Positions 47,173-57,609 of a stretch of DNA of 64,000 nt are shown here, piece after piece. Both the position numbers and the translations under genes were made by a program. Numbering within the stretch: the first letter of the stretch is position 1; each line of letters opens with the position of its first letter. Source of the DNA: UBA5976 sp037137575 (GTDB taxonomy: Bacteria; Actinomycetota; Actinomycetes; S36-B12; UBA5976); contig JBAXKB010000004.1 in assembly GCA_037137575.1 (NCBI GenBank), positions 1 through 64,000 on the forward strand, read 5' to 3'. The notes below the pieces were generated by a model, which was not told where the DNA came from, searched no databases, and saw nothing but the letters and a program-made list of their open reading frames with translations.

Positions 47173-47820
47173 ATGTCACTAACCGAAGATACCCGAACTA
47201 AAGCGCGCGAAATCATTGCTCGCTATCCACATGCACGTTCAGCGCTGCTACCGATGCTGCACCTAGTGCAGGCGCAAGAAGGTTATGTAAGCGCCGATGG
47301 CATTGCACTTTGTGCTGAAGAACTGGCACTAACTACTGCTGAAGTTTCAGCAGTAGCGACTTTCTACACGATGTACCACAAGAAGCCAGTTGGCGAGTAT
47401 CACATCGGTGTTTGCATCAACCCAGGTTGTGGCATTCTCGGTGGCGATGCGATTTGGTCAACTCTTTGCAGTCGCCTCGGTATTAGCAACGACGAAGTAA
47501 CTGATGATGGCAAGATTTCGCTTGAGCGCATTGAATGCCAAGCAGCTTGCACTCATGCACCAGTAATGACCGCTAACTGGGAATTCCTGGACAATATGAC
47601 GCCAGAATCTGCTGTTGATGTTGTTGAAAAACTGCGTTCTGGCCAAGAAGTTCACAGCACGCGCGGACCAAAGATTCCAACTTTCAAAGAAAACGAATTA
47701 GTTCTTGCCGGATTTGACGATGGCTTAGCTGGCGAGGGCGTACAGGCTGACGAGTACATGCTTGCTGGTTTGAATCGAGCTAAAGAATTAGGCCAAAGCG
47801 CGCCGGAGGTAAAGGCATGA
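47173..47820 (+). CDS. nuoE: NADH-quinone oxidoreductase subunit E
   Basis: 24 kDa subunit with the N1a [2Fe-2S] cluster. 215 residues; ligands in VCINPGC (C-X4-C) and IECQAAC (C-X3-C). The thioredoxin-like fold follows an N-terminal helical domain. It starts directly after the nuoD stop and overlaps nuoF by 4 bases. Confidence 0.95.
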   Translation: MSLTEDTRTKAREIIARYPHARSALLPMLHLVQAQEGYVSADGIALCAEELALTTAEVSAVATFYTMYHKKPVGEYHIGVCINPGCGILGGDAIWSTLCSRLGISNDEVTDDGKISLERIECQAACTHAPVMTANWEFLDNMTPESAVDVVEKLRSGQEVHSTRGPKIPTFKENELVLAGFDDGLAGEGVQADEYMLAGLNRAKELGQSAPEVKA

Positions 47821-49118
47821 CATTAACTCCAGTTCTATCCGCACATTGGGATGACGCAGATTCGTACACAATTTCGGGTTACATGCGCCACGGTGGATAC
47901 ACCGCATTTAAAAAAGCATTAACCACAGACCCTGATGAAATCATTTCGTTAGTTAAAGACTCAGGCTTACGGGGTCGCGGTGGCGCAGGTTTCCCAACTG
48001 GTTTGAAGTGGAGTTTTGTTCCACAAAACGATGGCAAGCCGCACTACTTAGTTATCAACGCCGACGAGTCTGAGCCAGGTGCTTGTAAAGATATTCCGTT
48101 GATGATGGCGAATCCACACTCGTTAATCGAAGGCATGATTATCGCGGCATTTGCAATGCGCGCAAACCACGCTTTCATTTACATTCGTGGTGAAGTGCCA
48201 CATGTTTTCCGCCGCGTAAACGCCGCAATTCGTGAGGCTTACACCGCTGGGTACCTTGGCAAGAACATCATGGGCTCCGGATTTGATCTTGAAGTTGTGC
48301 TTCATGCTGGAGCGGGAGCATACATTTGTGGTGAAGAAACCGCGCTACTTGATTCACTTGAAGGCCGCCGTGGACAACCCCGTTTGAAGCCACCGTTTCC
48401 TGCAGTTGCCGGGCTTTATTCATCGCCATCATGCGTGAACAATGTTGAGACCATCGCAAACATTCCTTACATCTTTAACAACGGTGTCGATTGGTTCCGA
48501 TCATTTGGCACCGAAAAATCACCAGGATTCAAGTTATTCGCAGTTTCGGGTCATGTGAATCGCCCTGGTATTTACGAGGCTCCGCTGGGTATCACTATGC
48601 GCGAACTTTTGGAACACGCAGGTGGCGTTCGTGCTGGACACAGTGTGAAGTTCTGGTTGCCAGGTGGCTCATCAGTACCGATGCTTACCCCTGAACATTT
48701 AGACACTCCACTGACTTACGAAGACATCGCTGCCGCAGGTTCAATGCTTGGCACTGGAACTCCGATGGTGTTCGACAACACAACATCAGTTGTGCGAGCA
48801 GTTACCGGCTGGCTTGCTTTCTACAAGCACGAATCATGTGGCAAGTGCACGCCATGTCGTGAAGGTACTTACTGGATCAGCGATGTTTTGCATCGCCTTG
48901 AAGAAGGTCATGGAACCGAAGCAGACCTAGAAACTCTGGTTGAATTGTGTGCACAGATTGCTGGTCGATCATTTTGCGCACTTGGTGACGCAGCAGCAAC
49001 GCCGTTCCCCGCAGCGCTTAAGTATTTCCGCGATGAATTTGTGCAGGCAACTACAACGCCAGCTAACGAGTCTTACGATCCAACCGCTGCCACCGTTTTC
49101 GCAGGAGCAAGCCGATGA
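47817..49118 (+). CDS. nuoF: NADH-quinone oxidoreductase subunit F
   Basis: 51 kDa subunit that binds NADH and FMN and holds the N3 [4Fe-4S] cluster. 433 residues; GLRGRGGAGFPTGLKWSF (NADH/FMN), NADESEPGACKD, GAGAYICGEETALLDSLEG and the cluster motif ESCGKCTPCREGTYW with a later Cys in GRSFCALGDA. It overlaps nuoG by 4 bases. Confidence 0.97.
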   Translation: MTLTPVLSAHWDDADSYTISGYMRHGGYTAFKKALTTDPDEIISLVKDSGLRGRGGAGFPTGLKWSFVPQNDGKPHYLVINADESEPGACKDIPLMMANPHSLIEGMIIAAFAMRANHAFIYIRGEVPHVFRRVNAAIREAYTAGYLGKNIMGSGFDLEVVLHAGAGAYICGEETALLDSLEGRRGQPRLKPPFPAVAGLYSSPSCVNNVETIANIPYIFNNGVDWFRSFGTEKSPGFKLFAVSGHVNRPGIYEAPLGITMRELLEHAGGVRAGHSVKFWLPGGSSVPMLTPEHLDTPLTYEDIAAAGSMLGTGTPMVFDNTTSVVRAVTGWLAFYKHESCGKCTPCREGTYWISDVLHRLEEGHGTEADLETLVELCAQIAGRSFCALGDAAATPFPAALKYFRDEFVQATTTPANESYDPTAATVFAGASR

Positions 49119-51340
49119 CTGTTACAACTTCCACTGTCACTTGCACTGTTGACGGGGTAACTGTTGAAGTACCTGCTGGCACGCTAATCATTCGTGTGGC
49201 CGAAATGCTTGGCACCGCAATTCCACGTTTCTGTGATCACCCACTTCTAGACACAGTGGCAGCTTGTCGCATGTGCCTAGTTGAAATTGAAGGTCAGCCA
49301 AAGCCACAGCCATCTTGTGCGATTCCAGTAACCGAAGGCATGGTTGTCAAAACTCAGCACACCAGCGAAGTTGCCGCAGCTGCGCAGGCTGGCGTGATGG
49401 AGTTCTTGCTGATTAACCATCCACTTGATTGCCCGGTGTGTGACAAGGGTGGCGAATGTCCGCTACAGAATCAGGCAATGACAAGTGGTCGTAGCGAGAC
49501 TCGATTCACTGGCGTAAAACGCACATTCCCGAAGCCAATCAATGTCAGCGCCCAGGTTCTTCTAGACCGCGAACGTTGCGTTTCATGCGCGCGCTGTACT
49601 CGCTTTGCTGATCAAATTGCTGGCGATCCGTTCATTGAACTTCTAGAGCGTGGGGCAAAACAGCAGGTTGGCATCTCCGAAGATCAGCCGTTCGATTCTT
49701 ACTTCTCTGGTAACACAATCCAGATTTGCCCGGTAGGCGCATTAACAAGTGCGAAGTACCGATTCCGTTCCCGTCCATTCGATTTAGTTAGCACTCCAAC
49801 TGCTTGTGAACACTGCGCAAGTGGTTGTGCGCTTCGCACCGACGTGCGTCGCGGCACTGTTATGCGTCGCTTGGCGTGGGATGCTCCGGAAGTTAATGAA
49901 GAGTGGAACTGCGACAAGGGTCGCTTTGCCTTCCCTTACTTAACCCAAGCGCGAATCACGACTCCACTTGTTCGCGACGAAGATGGAAATCTTGTTCCAG
50001 CATCTTGGCCAGAAGCAATTCGTGTTGCCGCAGCCGGCTTAGCTAAAACTGGCGCACAAACCGGTGTTCTTACTGGTGGCCGTTTAACTAATGAAGATGC
50101 TGGCGCATACGCAGCATTTGCGCGCGGAGTGCTTGGCACAAACGATGTAGATTTCCGCGCTCGCGCAGTGAGCGATGAAGAGACCGCGTTTTTGGCAAAT
50201 CATGTTGCTGGACGCGGCTTGGATGTCACTTATGCCGATCTAGAAGCAGCGCCAGCGGTGTTATTGGTTGAGTTTGAACCGGAAGACGAGTCACCGATTG
50301 TTTTCTTGCGCCTTCGTAAAGCAGCGCGTACTCGGGGAACAAAGGTTTATTCGGTAGCACCGTATGCAACTACCGGCTTGGGCAAAGTTGGTGGCACGTT
50401 AATTGCAACTGCGCCACATGCAACTCCATCCGCCGTTGCTGGTTCAGCCAAATTAGTAGCCGAATCAGGCAGCGTTATTTTGGTCGGCGAACGCGCGGCC
50501 TCCACACCAGGACTACTTACTGCAGTTGCCGAGTTAGCAACAGCGACAGGTGCTCGCATCGGTTGGATTCCTCGTCGCGCCGGCGATCGTGGCGCACTTG
50601 ATGCTGGTCTGTTGCCAATTAATGGGCGCAATACTGAAGACATCATCGATGCAGTTGGCTCAGACATTTCGGGCCTAGTAATCGCTGGCGTCGCAAGTGA
50701 AGATTTGATGGCGGACCTCGAAGGCGCAATTGAGCGCGCTGAGTTTGTTGTCTCACTTGAAACCCGGCACACCGATGTAACGGCAATTGCTGATGTAGTT
50801 TTCCCAGTGGCCACTGTGGTTGAAAAAGCTGGAACATTACGCAACTGGGAAGGTCGCGATCGCAGTTTCACCGCTGTGGCGCCTAAACAAGGTGTCATTA
50901 GTGACGCTGCGGTTCTTGGCGAAATCGCACAGGAACTGGGCGTTCAACTTTCGGTTACTGAAAACTTTTGGGCAACTGCTGATAAGCCGGCACTTTCTGG
51001 CGCAGCTGTGGGCGCACCAGTTCTTGAATCTGGCCAGGCTGAACTAAGTTCTTGGCGCCACTTGTTAGATAAGGGCACATTGCAAGATGGCGAGCCTTAC
51101 TTAGCAGCCACTTCGCGTGTTGCTGTCATTCGGGTAAGTGCTGCCACTGCAAAGTCTCTTAGCTTGGTCGATGGGGAATTCGCAACTGTAGATTGCTCTG
51201 GAGTAACAGCAAGTGCGCGAGTCATCTTCACCCACGACATGGTTGATGGGGTTGTCTGGATGCCGGGAAATAGCGAAGGCACTTCACTAAATCTGCCGTC
51301 TGGCTTAGTCGTAACTGTTACCGCTGGAGGTCAATCGTGA
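49115..51340 (+). CDS. nuoG: NADH-quinone oxidoreductase subunit G
   Basis: 75 kDa subunit with most of the electron wire. 741 residues, on the short side. N-terminal [2Fe-2S] ligands in RFCDHPLLDTVAACRMC, the N5 site DCPVCDKGGECPLQ, the N4 site CVSCARC with ICPVGAL, and an N7-type site CEHCASGC with WNCDKGRF. The molybdopterin-oxidoreductase-like C domain has no cofactor ligands. It overlaps nuoH, which starts at GTG. Confidence 0.96.
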   Translation: MTVTTSTVTCTVDGVTVEVPAGTLIIRVAEMLGTAIPRFCDHPLLDTVAACRMCLVEIEGQPKPQPSCAIPVTEGMVVKTQHTSEVAAAAQAGVMEFLLINHPLDCPVCDKGGECPLQNQAMTSGRSETRFTGVKRTFPKPINVSAQVLLDRERCVSCARCTRFADQIAGDPFIELLERGAKQQVGISEDQPFDSYFSGNTIQICPVGALTSAKYRFRSRPFDLVSTPTACEHCASGCALRTDVRRGTVMRRLAWDAPEVNEEWNCDKGRFAFPYLTQARITTPLVRDEDGNLVPASWPEAIRVAAAGLAKTGAQTGVLTGGRLTNEDAGAYAAFARGVLGTNDVDFRARAVSDEETAFLANHVAGRGLDVTYADLEAAPAVLLVEFEPEDESPIVFLRLRKAARTRGTKVYSVAPYATTGLGKVGGTLIATAPHATPSAVAGSAKLVAESGSVILVGERAASTPGLLTAVAELATATGARIGWIPRRAGDRGALDAGLLPINGRNTEDIIDAVGSDISGLVIAGVASEDLMADLEGAIERAEFVVSLETRHTDVTAIADVVFPVATVVEKAGTLRNWEGRDRSFTAVAPKQGVISDAAVLGEIAQELGVQLSVTENFWATADKPALSGAAVGAPVLESGQAELSSWRHLLDKGTLQDGEPYLAATSRVAVIRVSAATAKSLSLVDGEFATVDCSGVTASARVIFTHDMVDGVVWMPGNSEGTSLNLPSGLVVTVTAGGQS

Positions 51341-52671
51341 CATCGCTAGTTCGTGTGGGCCAAAGCGCAACTACCACTCAGTTTGGCACTGATCCGATTC
51401 TGATTATCTTGCTAAAGGTTGTCGGTATTTTCGCAATCATGGTGGTAATGACTCTTATGACGATTTGGGCTGAGCGTCGCGTGGTTGGTCGTATGCAGAT
51501 GCGTATCGGTCCAAACCGAGTTGGTCCGTTTGGTTTACTGCAATCGCTGATGGATGGCATCAAACTTGCGCTCAAGGAAGAAATTATTCCCAAGACCGCT
51601 CACCTGGCCGTTTACTGCATCGCTCCAGTTATTTCAGCAACGACCGCGTTCTTAACATTCGCAGTTATCCCACTTGGGCCAACAGTTTCCATGTTCGGAC
51701 ATCAAACACCGTTGCAGCTAACTGATTTCCCGGTTTCAGTTCTGTACGTGCTAGCGATTGCATCGATAGGTATTTACGGAATCGTGCTTGCCGGTTGGGC
51801 ATCTGGATCAACTTATCCACTACTTGGTGGTCTGCGTTCAAGTGCTCAGATGATTAGTTACGAAATTGCGATGGGCTTGTCCTTCGTGGCAGTGTTCCTC
51901 TACGCATCTTCGATGTCTACTTCGGTGATCGTAGAAAGTCAGCAGCATGTCTGGTACGGCGTTTTGCTATTGCCATCATTTGCGATTTATACGATTGCAA
52001 TGGTTGGCGAAACTAACCGCGCACCATTTGACCTTCCAGAAGCTGAAGGTGAACTAGTTGGTGGTTTCCATACCGAGTACTCGTCACTCAAGTTCGCGCT
52101 ATTCTTCCTAGCTGAGTACGTGAACATGGTGACGGTTTCAGCGATGGCAACCACATTGTTCCTTGGCGGCTGGCGCGCACCATGGCCAATTTCAGTTTGG
52201 TCTGGGGCAAACCAAGGCTGGTGGCCACTGCTTTGGTTCTTTGGAAAAATCTTCGCGTTCCTATTCGTTTTCATCTGGCTCCGCGGCACACTTCCACGCA
52301 TGCGATACGACCAGTTCATGAAGTTCGGTTGGAAAGTTTTAATTCCAGTTTCAATTGTGTGGATTGTCATCGTGGCAACCGCTCGCGAATTACGCAATGC
52401 AAACATGCTAGATACGCGCATGCTGTTGTTCATTGCTAGCTCAGTGCTATTTGTTGGCGTAGTTATTTCGTACTACCTAGAAATTCGTGCCAAGAAGCGT
52501 GATTCGGTAATCGAGCACGAGCAGCGCCAACGCGAAGCCCGTGGTTTTGATCCATTTGAAGGTGGGTTCCCAGTTCCACCACTACCCGGGCAGAGCGCTC
52601 AACCATCTCGCTTGAGTTCAATAAAGGTCGCCCAAACACAAGATCCAGTAGCGCAAGTGGAAGGTCAGTAA
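51337..52671 (+). CDS. nuoH: NADH-quinone oxidoreductase subunit H
   Basis: Membrane subunit at the junction with the quinone channel. 444 residues, eight to nine helices; WAERRVVGRMQMRIGPNRVGPFG, GETNRAPFDLPEAEGELVGGFH and FVFIWLRGTLPRMRYDQFM are diagnostic. A hydrophilic tail of about 60 residues follows the last helix. GTG start in a GTGA overlap. Confidence 0.97.
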   Translation: MTSLVRVGQSATTTQFGTDPILIILLKVVGIFAIMVVMTLMTIWAERRVVGRMQMRIGPNRVGPFGLLQSLMDGIKLALKEEIIPKTAHLAVYCIAPVISATTAFLTFAVIPLGPTVSMFGHQTPLQLTDFPVSVLYVLAIASIGIYGIVLAGWASGSTYPLLGGLRSSAQMISYEIAMGLSFVAVFLYASSMSTSVIVESQQHVWYGVLLLPSFAIYTIAMVGETNRAPFDLPEAEGELVGGFHTEYSSLKFALFFLAEYVNMVTVSAMATTLFLGGWRAPWPISVWSGANQGWWPLLWFFGKIFAFLFVFIWLRGTLPRMRYDQFMKFGWKVLIPVSIVWIVIVATARELRNANMLDTRMLLFIASSVLFVGVVISYYLEIRAKKRDSVIEHEQRQREARGFDPFEGGFPVPPLPGQSAQPSRLSSIKVAQTQDPVAQVEGQ

Positions 52672-53210
52672 TGCCACAGTTACCACAAGTGATTCGCGGA
52701 TTTAGTGTCACGTTTTTCGCAATGTTCAAGAAAGTCACAACTGAGCAGTATCCAGAAGAGCGCGACATCTACCCACCGAAGCCACGCTTTCATGGTCGTC
52801 ACCAACTAAACCGTCATCCTGATGGTCTAGAAAAATGTATTGGCTGTGAACTTTGTGCTTGGGCTTGTCCTGCCGATGCCATTTTGGTTGAAGGCGCTGA
52901 CAACACTGAAGAAGAGCGATTCTCGCCAGGCGAACGCTATGGCCGCATTTATCAAATCAACTATTTGCGTTGCATTTTGTGCGGGCTTTGCATCGAAGCT
53001 TGTCCGACGCGCGCGCTAACCATGACCAATGAATACGAGCTTGCCGATAATTCCCGCGAAAAACTCATCTATGAAAAGGCTGACTTACTAGCGCCACTTT
53101 TGCCAGGTATGGAAGCTGCTCCGCATGAAATGGCAGTTGGCGCTACAGATACGGATTACTACCTTGGCAATGTGACTGGGGTAAATCAGCTAAAGGCGGT
53201 GACTGAGTAA
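52671..53210 (+). CDS. nuoI: NADH-quinone oxidoreductase subunit I
   Basis: Ferredoxin-like subunit with clusters N6a and N6b. 179 residues; CIGCELCAWACP and CILCGLCIEACP, then TRALTMTNEYELADNSRE. The stop overlaps the nuoJ start by one base. A shorter paralogue lies at 62390-62791. Confidence 0.97.
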   Translation: MPQLPQVIRGFSVTFFAMFKKVTTEQYPEERDIYPPKPRFHGRHQLNRHPDGLEKCIGCELCAWACPADAILVEGADNTEEERFSPGERYGRIYQINYLRCILCGLCIEACPTRALTMTNEYELADNSREKLIYEKADLLAPLLPGMEAAPHEMAVGATDTDYYLGNVTGVNQLKAVTE

Positions 53211-53935
53211 TGACTGGTGAAGTTGTAATTTTTTGGGTTACCGCAATTTTTTCGGTAGCCGGGGCAGTTGGCATGGTCATTTCACGCAAGGCAGTCCATA
53301 GCGCTCTATGGGTTGCCTTCACCATGATCAATCTTGCGGTGCTCTACTTCAGTCTCGGTGGCGCTTTTCTGGGCACAACCCAAATTGTTGTTTATACCGG
53401 TGCGGTAATGATGCTGTTCCTGTTCGTTTTGATGATTGTTGGTGTTGACTCATCAGATTCATTGATCGAAACCATCAAAGGGCAGCGGATTGTGGGCACT
53501 ATTTTTGCATTTGCAATGGGCGCTCTTCTAACTTCAGCGATTACCACAACTGGCTTCTCAGCCGCTGCTGGTGTTGCTGGCGCCAATGAGGCAAGCGGTG
53601 GAAACATCGAGGGTTTGGCTCAACTAATTTTCGGCCGCTACTTACTTGCCTTTGAGGTAACTTCCGCACTTTTGATTACTGCCGCACTTGGCGCAATGGT
53701 TTTGGCGCACAATGAACGCTGGACACCACGTAAAACTCAAGCGCAGTTGCAGCGCGAGCGCACACTTGCGGGTCATCCAACACCAATGCCAAGTCCCGGC
53801 GTGTTGGCGCTACATAACTCAGTTGATACCCCTGCTCTGTTGCCAGATGGTTCACCTTCGCAAGAGTCTTTGCCACGAATTTTCAAGTCGGTTCAACATC
53901 CTGATGATTCAACAAACAACGAGGTGACTTCATGA
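53210..53935 (+). CDS. nuoJ: NADH-quinone oxidoreductase subunit J
   Basis: Membrane-arm subunit, 241 residues with five helices; HSALWVAFTMINLAVLYFSL and VVYTGAVMMLFLFVLMIVG are typical. A hydrophilic C-terminal extension of about 60 residues is common in actinobacteria. It overlaps nuoK by 4 bases. Confidence 0.95.
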   Translation: MTGEVVIFWVTAIFSVAGAVGMVISRKAVHSALWVAFTMINLAVLYFSLGGAFLGTTQIVVYTGAVMMLFLFVLMIVGVDSSDSLIETIKGQRIVGTIFAFAMGALLTSAITTTGFSAAAGVAGANEASGGNIEGLAQLIFGRYLLAFEVTSALLITAALGAMVLAHNERWTPRKTQAQLQRERTLAGHPTPMPSPGVLALHNSVDTPALLPDGSPSQESLPRIFKSVQHPDDSTNNEVTS

Positions 53936-54231
53936 ACCCGAACAACTATTTAGTTCTTGCCGGCATCTTGTTCACAATCGGCGCTTTTGGTGTGTTAGTT
54001 CGCCGCAACGCAATCATTGTTTTCATGAGTGTTGAAATGATGCTCAACGCTGCAAACCTGGCTTTTGTCGCGGCCTCACATATCACGGGAACTCTTGATG
54101 GCCAGGCGGCAGCTTTTTTCGTAATGGTTGTCGCTGCGGCTGAAGTCGTGGTTGGGCTTGCCATCATTGTTGTGATTTTCCGTACCCGTCGCTCAGCTTC
54201 AATTGATGAAGCAAGTCTGTTGAAGTACTAG
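53932..54231 (+). CDS. nuoK: NADH-quinone oxidoreductase subunit K
   Basis: Three-helix membrane subunit of 99 residues, with the conserved buried glutamates in FMSVEMMLNAANLAFVA and VVAAAEVVVGLAIIV. Ten bases separate it from the ATG of nuoL. Confidence 0.95.
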   Translation: MNPNNYLVLAGILFTIGAFGVLVRRNAIIVFMSVEMMLNAANLAFVAASHITGTLDGQAAAFFVMVVAAAEVVVGLAIIVVIFRTRRSASIDEASLLKY

Positions 54232-54241
54232 GGGATTATTG

Positions 54242-56101
54242 ATGATTTCTGCACTCATTGGCTTGCCATTATTTGGCGCGGCTTTACTGTTGCTCGGTGG
54301 CCGCCGGACAAATGCTTGGGGCCATTACTTCGCGGTCGCAATGTCGTCATCAGCATTTATCGTTGGTGTCACCCAGTTCATTGCGCTGCTTGGTAAGCCA
54401 GCAGAAGAGCGAAGCATTGATACAAAACTTTTTGATTGGATTTCAGTTGGCACGTTCCATGTGCCATTTGGCTTACATTTGGATCAACTTTCAATGGTTT
54501 TCGTGCTACTTATTACTGGCGTTGGTTCGCTAATTCATGTTTACTCAATCGGTTACATGGCGCACGATGAAAACCGCCGCCGATTCTTTGGTTACCTAAA
54601 CCTTTTCGTAGCGGCGATGTTGCTGCTAGTTCTCGCCGATAATTACTTGCTGTTGTACGTAGGTTGGGAAGGCGTTGGTTTAGCCTCGTACCTACTTATC
54701 AGCTTCTACCAACACAAGCCATCTGCAGCAGTTGCTGGCAAGAAAGCATTCGTAGTCAATCGCGTTGGCGATGTTGGCTTGTCTGTTGCCATCATGTTGA
54801 TGTTCGTTACTTTCAAAGATGTGACATTTAGCGGTGTTACTGCACATGCGCAGCATGCATCAGGGCACAGCTTGACCCTCATCGGCTTGGCGCTGTTGCT
54901 AGCCGCTTGTGGAAAGAGTGCTCAGTTCCCATTGCAATCTTGGTTACTCGATGCGATGGAAGGCCCTACTCCGGTATCGGCTCTGATTCACGCGGCAACC
55001 ATGGTTACCGCCGGTGTTTATTTAATTGTTCGCGCACATGCGATCTTCGATCTTTCTGAAACTGCGCGCACTGCTGTCGTGGTTATCGGTGCAATCACAC
55101 TATTGCTCGGTGCATTCATTGGTACTGCCAAAGACGACATTAAAAAAGGTCTGGCTGGTTCAACCATGAGCCAGATCGGTTACATGATTTTGGCTGCTGG
55201 TCTAGGCCCAGTTGGTTATGTATTCGCTATCTTCCACTTGTTAACCCACGGCATGTTCAAAGCCGGATTATTCCTTGGCGCTGGTTCAGTGATGCATGGT
55301 ATGGAAGATGATGTAAACATGCGCAACTACGGCGCACTTCGTGGGGCCATGAAAATCACTTACATCTCATTTGGACTTGGTTTTCTAGCGATCATCGGTA
55401 TTCCACCGTTCGCTGGTTTCTGGAGTAAGGATGAAATTATTCATGCTGCATTCTCACAGAACCTAGTTGTTGGCTTGGCTACTTTGTTAGGTGCGGGAGT
55501 TACCGCGTTCTACATGACCCGAATGATGGCCATGACATTCTTTGGTGAATCTCGTTGGAAGAAAGGTGTTCATCCACACGAGTCACCACTTGTTATGACT
55601 GCGCCAATGATTATTTTGGCCATTGGTTCAGTATTTGGCGGCTTGGCGCTTAAGTTCCTAGGCGACATCGAGTTGTGGCTTGAGCCAGTTGTTGGAGTCG
55701 CAGCGCCAAAAGATCCGGCATCTAACGCTGTGTTAATTCCAGTCACACTTACCGTTGTGCTACTCGGCGCAGGATATGGCTGGCTTAAGTACGCCAAGAC
55801 TCCAGTACCTGCACTGGCCCCAGAAAATGTTTCGTTACTAACCCGCGCAGCTCGCGCAGATGTATATGGTGATGCATTGAACGAGGCGGTATTCATGCGC
55901 CCTGGTCAGTACCTGACTCGCGCGCTTGTTTGGTTTGATTCACGAGCGGTCGATGGCCTGGTCGGTGGCTTGAGCGCAACTGTCGGCGGCCTATCTGCTC
56001 GATTGCGCCGCACCCAAAATGGGCTTGTTCGTTCGTACGCGTTAACTATGGTTGGCGGCGCTGTCTTGATTGCTTTAGTTCTACTCTTAGTGAGGCTCTA
56101 A
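54242..56101 (+). CDS. nuoL: NADH-quinone oxidoreductase subunit L
   Basis: Largest antiporter-like proton channel, with the long lateral helix. 619 residues; YVGWEGVGLASYLLISFY, STMSQIGYMILAAGLG and PPFAGFWSKDEII. The ATG at 54242 is preferred over a TTG three bases earlier; AGGGG lies 8 bases upstream of the ATG. Confidence 0.97.
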   Translation: MISALIGLPLFGAALLLLGGRRTNAWGHYFAVAMSSSAFIVGVTQFIALLGKPAEERSIDTKLFDWISVGTFHVPFGLHLDQLSMVFVLLITGVGSLIHVYSIGYMAHDENRRRFFGYLNLFVAAMLLLVLADNYLLLYVGWEGVGLASYLLISFYQHKPSAAVAGKKAFVVNRVGDVGLSVAIMLMFVTFKDVTFSGVTAHAQHASGHSLTLIGLALLLAACGKSAQFPLQSWLLDAMEGPTPVSALIHAATMVTAGVYLIVRAHAIFDLSETARTAVVVIGAITLLLGAFIGTAKDDIKKGLAGSTMSQIGYMILAAGLGPVGYVFAIFHLLTHGMFKAGLFLGAGSVMHGMEDDVNMRNYGALRGAMKITYISFGLGFLAIIGIPPFAGFWSKDEIIHAAFSQNLVVGLATLLGAGVTAFYMTRMMAMTFFGESRWKKGVHPHESPLVMTAPMIILAIGSVFGGLALKFLGDIELWLEPVVGVAAPKDPASNAVLIPVTLTVVLLGAGYGWLKYAKTPVPALAPENVSLLTRAARADVYGDALNEAVFMRPGQYLTRALVWFDSRAVDGLVGGLSATVGGLSARLRRTQNGLVRSYALTMVGGAVLIALVLLLVRL

Positions 56102-56103
56102 CT

Positions 56104-57609
56104 ATGTTGTTAACCGGTTTGATGCTAACGCCGCTAGTTGGTGCGATTGCAGTTTTTGCGCTACCAGCCTCACGTACTTTGTTGGCAAAACAGATTGCCT
56201 TGTTTTTTGCAACTATCACCACAGCAGGCGCTGTTTATGTTGGCATTTCGCTCGATCCAAATGTTAAAGGGATGCAGTTCACCGAAAGTCATGCGTGGAT
56301 TCCAACTTTCAGCATCAATTGGGCGCTTGGCGTAGACGGAATCGCAGCTGTTCTTATTGTGATGGCTACGATTTTGGTGCCACTAGTAATCATCGCTAGT
56401 TGGAACGATGTTGAGCGTATTGGTCGCGGAACTGTAAAAGGTTACTTTGGCTTAATCCTGCTTCTTGAAACTTTTATGATCGGTGTTTTTGCTGCGACCG
56501 ACTTGTTCTTGTTCTATGTGTTCTTTGAGGCCATGTTGATTCCGGTTTATTTCCTAATCGGTCGTTTTGGTGGGCCACAGCGCGCATATGCTGCGATGAA
56601 ATTCTTGCTCTATTCACTTGTGGGTGGGCTGTTCATGTTGGCATCGCTCATCGGCTTGTTCATTGTTTCCATGCGAACCAGTGCCACGGGCGGAAGTTTT
56701 GATTTCCAAACTTTAGTTGATTTGAACATTGATCCAGCCACACAAAAAATGTTGTTCCTTGGCTTCTTCTTTGCATTCGCAGTTAAAGCTCCGATGGTGC
56801 CGTTCCATACTTGGTTGCCAGATGCTGCAGCGGAATCAACCCCAGGAACTGCAACCTTGCTTGTTGGGGTGCTAGACAAAGTTGGCACTTTTGGCATGCT
56901 GCACTTCTTGTTGCCGATTTTCCCTGATGCAAGCAAGTTCTACGCTCCAGTGATTATCACGCTTGCAGTGATCAGCATCTTCTACGGCGCATTGCTGGCC
57001 ATTGGGCAGACCGACATGATGCGCCTCGTAGCTTTCTCTTCAATTTCCCACTTCGGCTTTATCGTGCTCGGTATTTTCGTATTCACATCACAAGGTCTAT
57101 CTGGTTCAACTTTCTATATGGTGAATCACGGTTTCTCAACCGGCGCGTTGTTCTTGGTGGTGGGGTTCTTAGCAAGCCGCCGCGGCTCATCATTGATCGC
57201 TGACTTTGGTGGCGTGACTCGAGTAGCCCCAATTCTTTCCGGTGTTATTTTGCTCGCTGGCTTGTCCTCGCTTGCGCTTCCAGGTATGTCTAGTTTCGTC
57301 TCGGAGTTCCTAGTTCTGTTAGGAACATTTAGCGTGTATCAGTGGGTAGCAGTGGTTGCCACGACCGGCATTGTGTTGGCGGCGTTCTACATTCTTTGGA
57401 TGTATCAGCGCGTAGTAACCGGCGAGCCATCCCAAGAAGTGCGCGACACGGTTACCGAAATTTCTACTCGTGAATTGGTCGCTATTGCGCCAATCATTGC
57501 GTTAATCATTTTGCTTGGGGTGTTCCCTCAGACAGCCTTGCGAATAATCAATCCAGCGGTGCAACAAGTATCGAATGTCTTGGAATCGGGTAATGGGGGT
57601 CAAGGATAA
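56104..57609 (+). CDS. nuoM: NADH-quinone oxidoreductase subunit M
   Basis: Second antiporter-like subunit, 501 residues and about 14 helices; FFEAMLIPVYFLIGRFGG, KAPMVPFHTWLPDAAAEST and FSSISHFGFIVLGIF with the conserved Glu and Lys residues. It shares one base with the nuoN start. Confidence 0.97.
   Translation: MLLTGLMLTPLVGAIAVFALPASRTLLAKQIALFFATITTAGAVYVGISLDPNVKGMQFTESHAWIPTFSINWALGVDGIAAVLIVMATILVPLVIIASWNDVERIGRGTVKGYFGLILLLETFMIGVFAATDLFLFYVFFEAMLIPVYFLIGRFGGPQRAYAAMKFLLYSLVGGLFMLASLIGLFIVSMRTSATGGSFDFQTLVDLNIDPATQKMLFLGFFFAFAVKAPMVPFHTWLPDAAAESTPGTATLLVGVLDKVGTFGMLHFLLPIFPDASKFYAPVIITLAVISIFYGALLAIGQTDMMRLVAFSSISHFGFIVLGIFVFTSQGLSGSTFYMVNHGFSTGALFLVVGFLASRRGSSLIADFGGVTRVAPILSGVILLAGLSSLALPGMSSFVSEFLVLLGTFSVYQWVAVVATTGIVLAAFYILWMYQRVVTGEPSQEVRDTVTEISTRELVAIAPIIALIILLGVFPQTALRIINPAVQQVSNVLESGNGGQG

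Noticed and set aside
50347..50898. 183-codon minus-strand frame inside nuoG
   Set aside because: Antisense shadow, rich in Ser, Pro, Thr and Ala, over a conserved NuoG domain.
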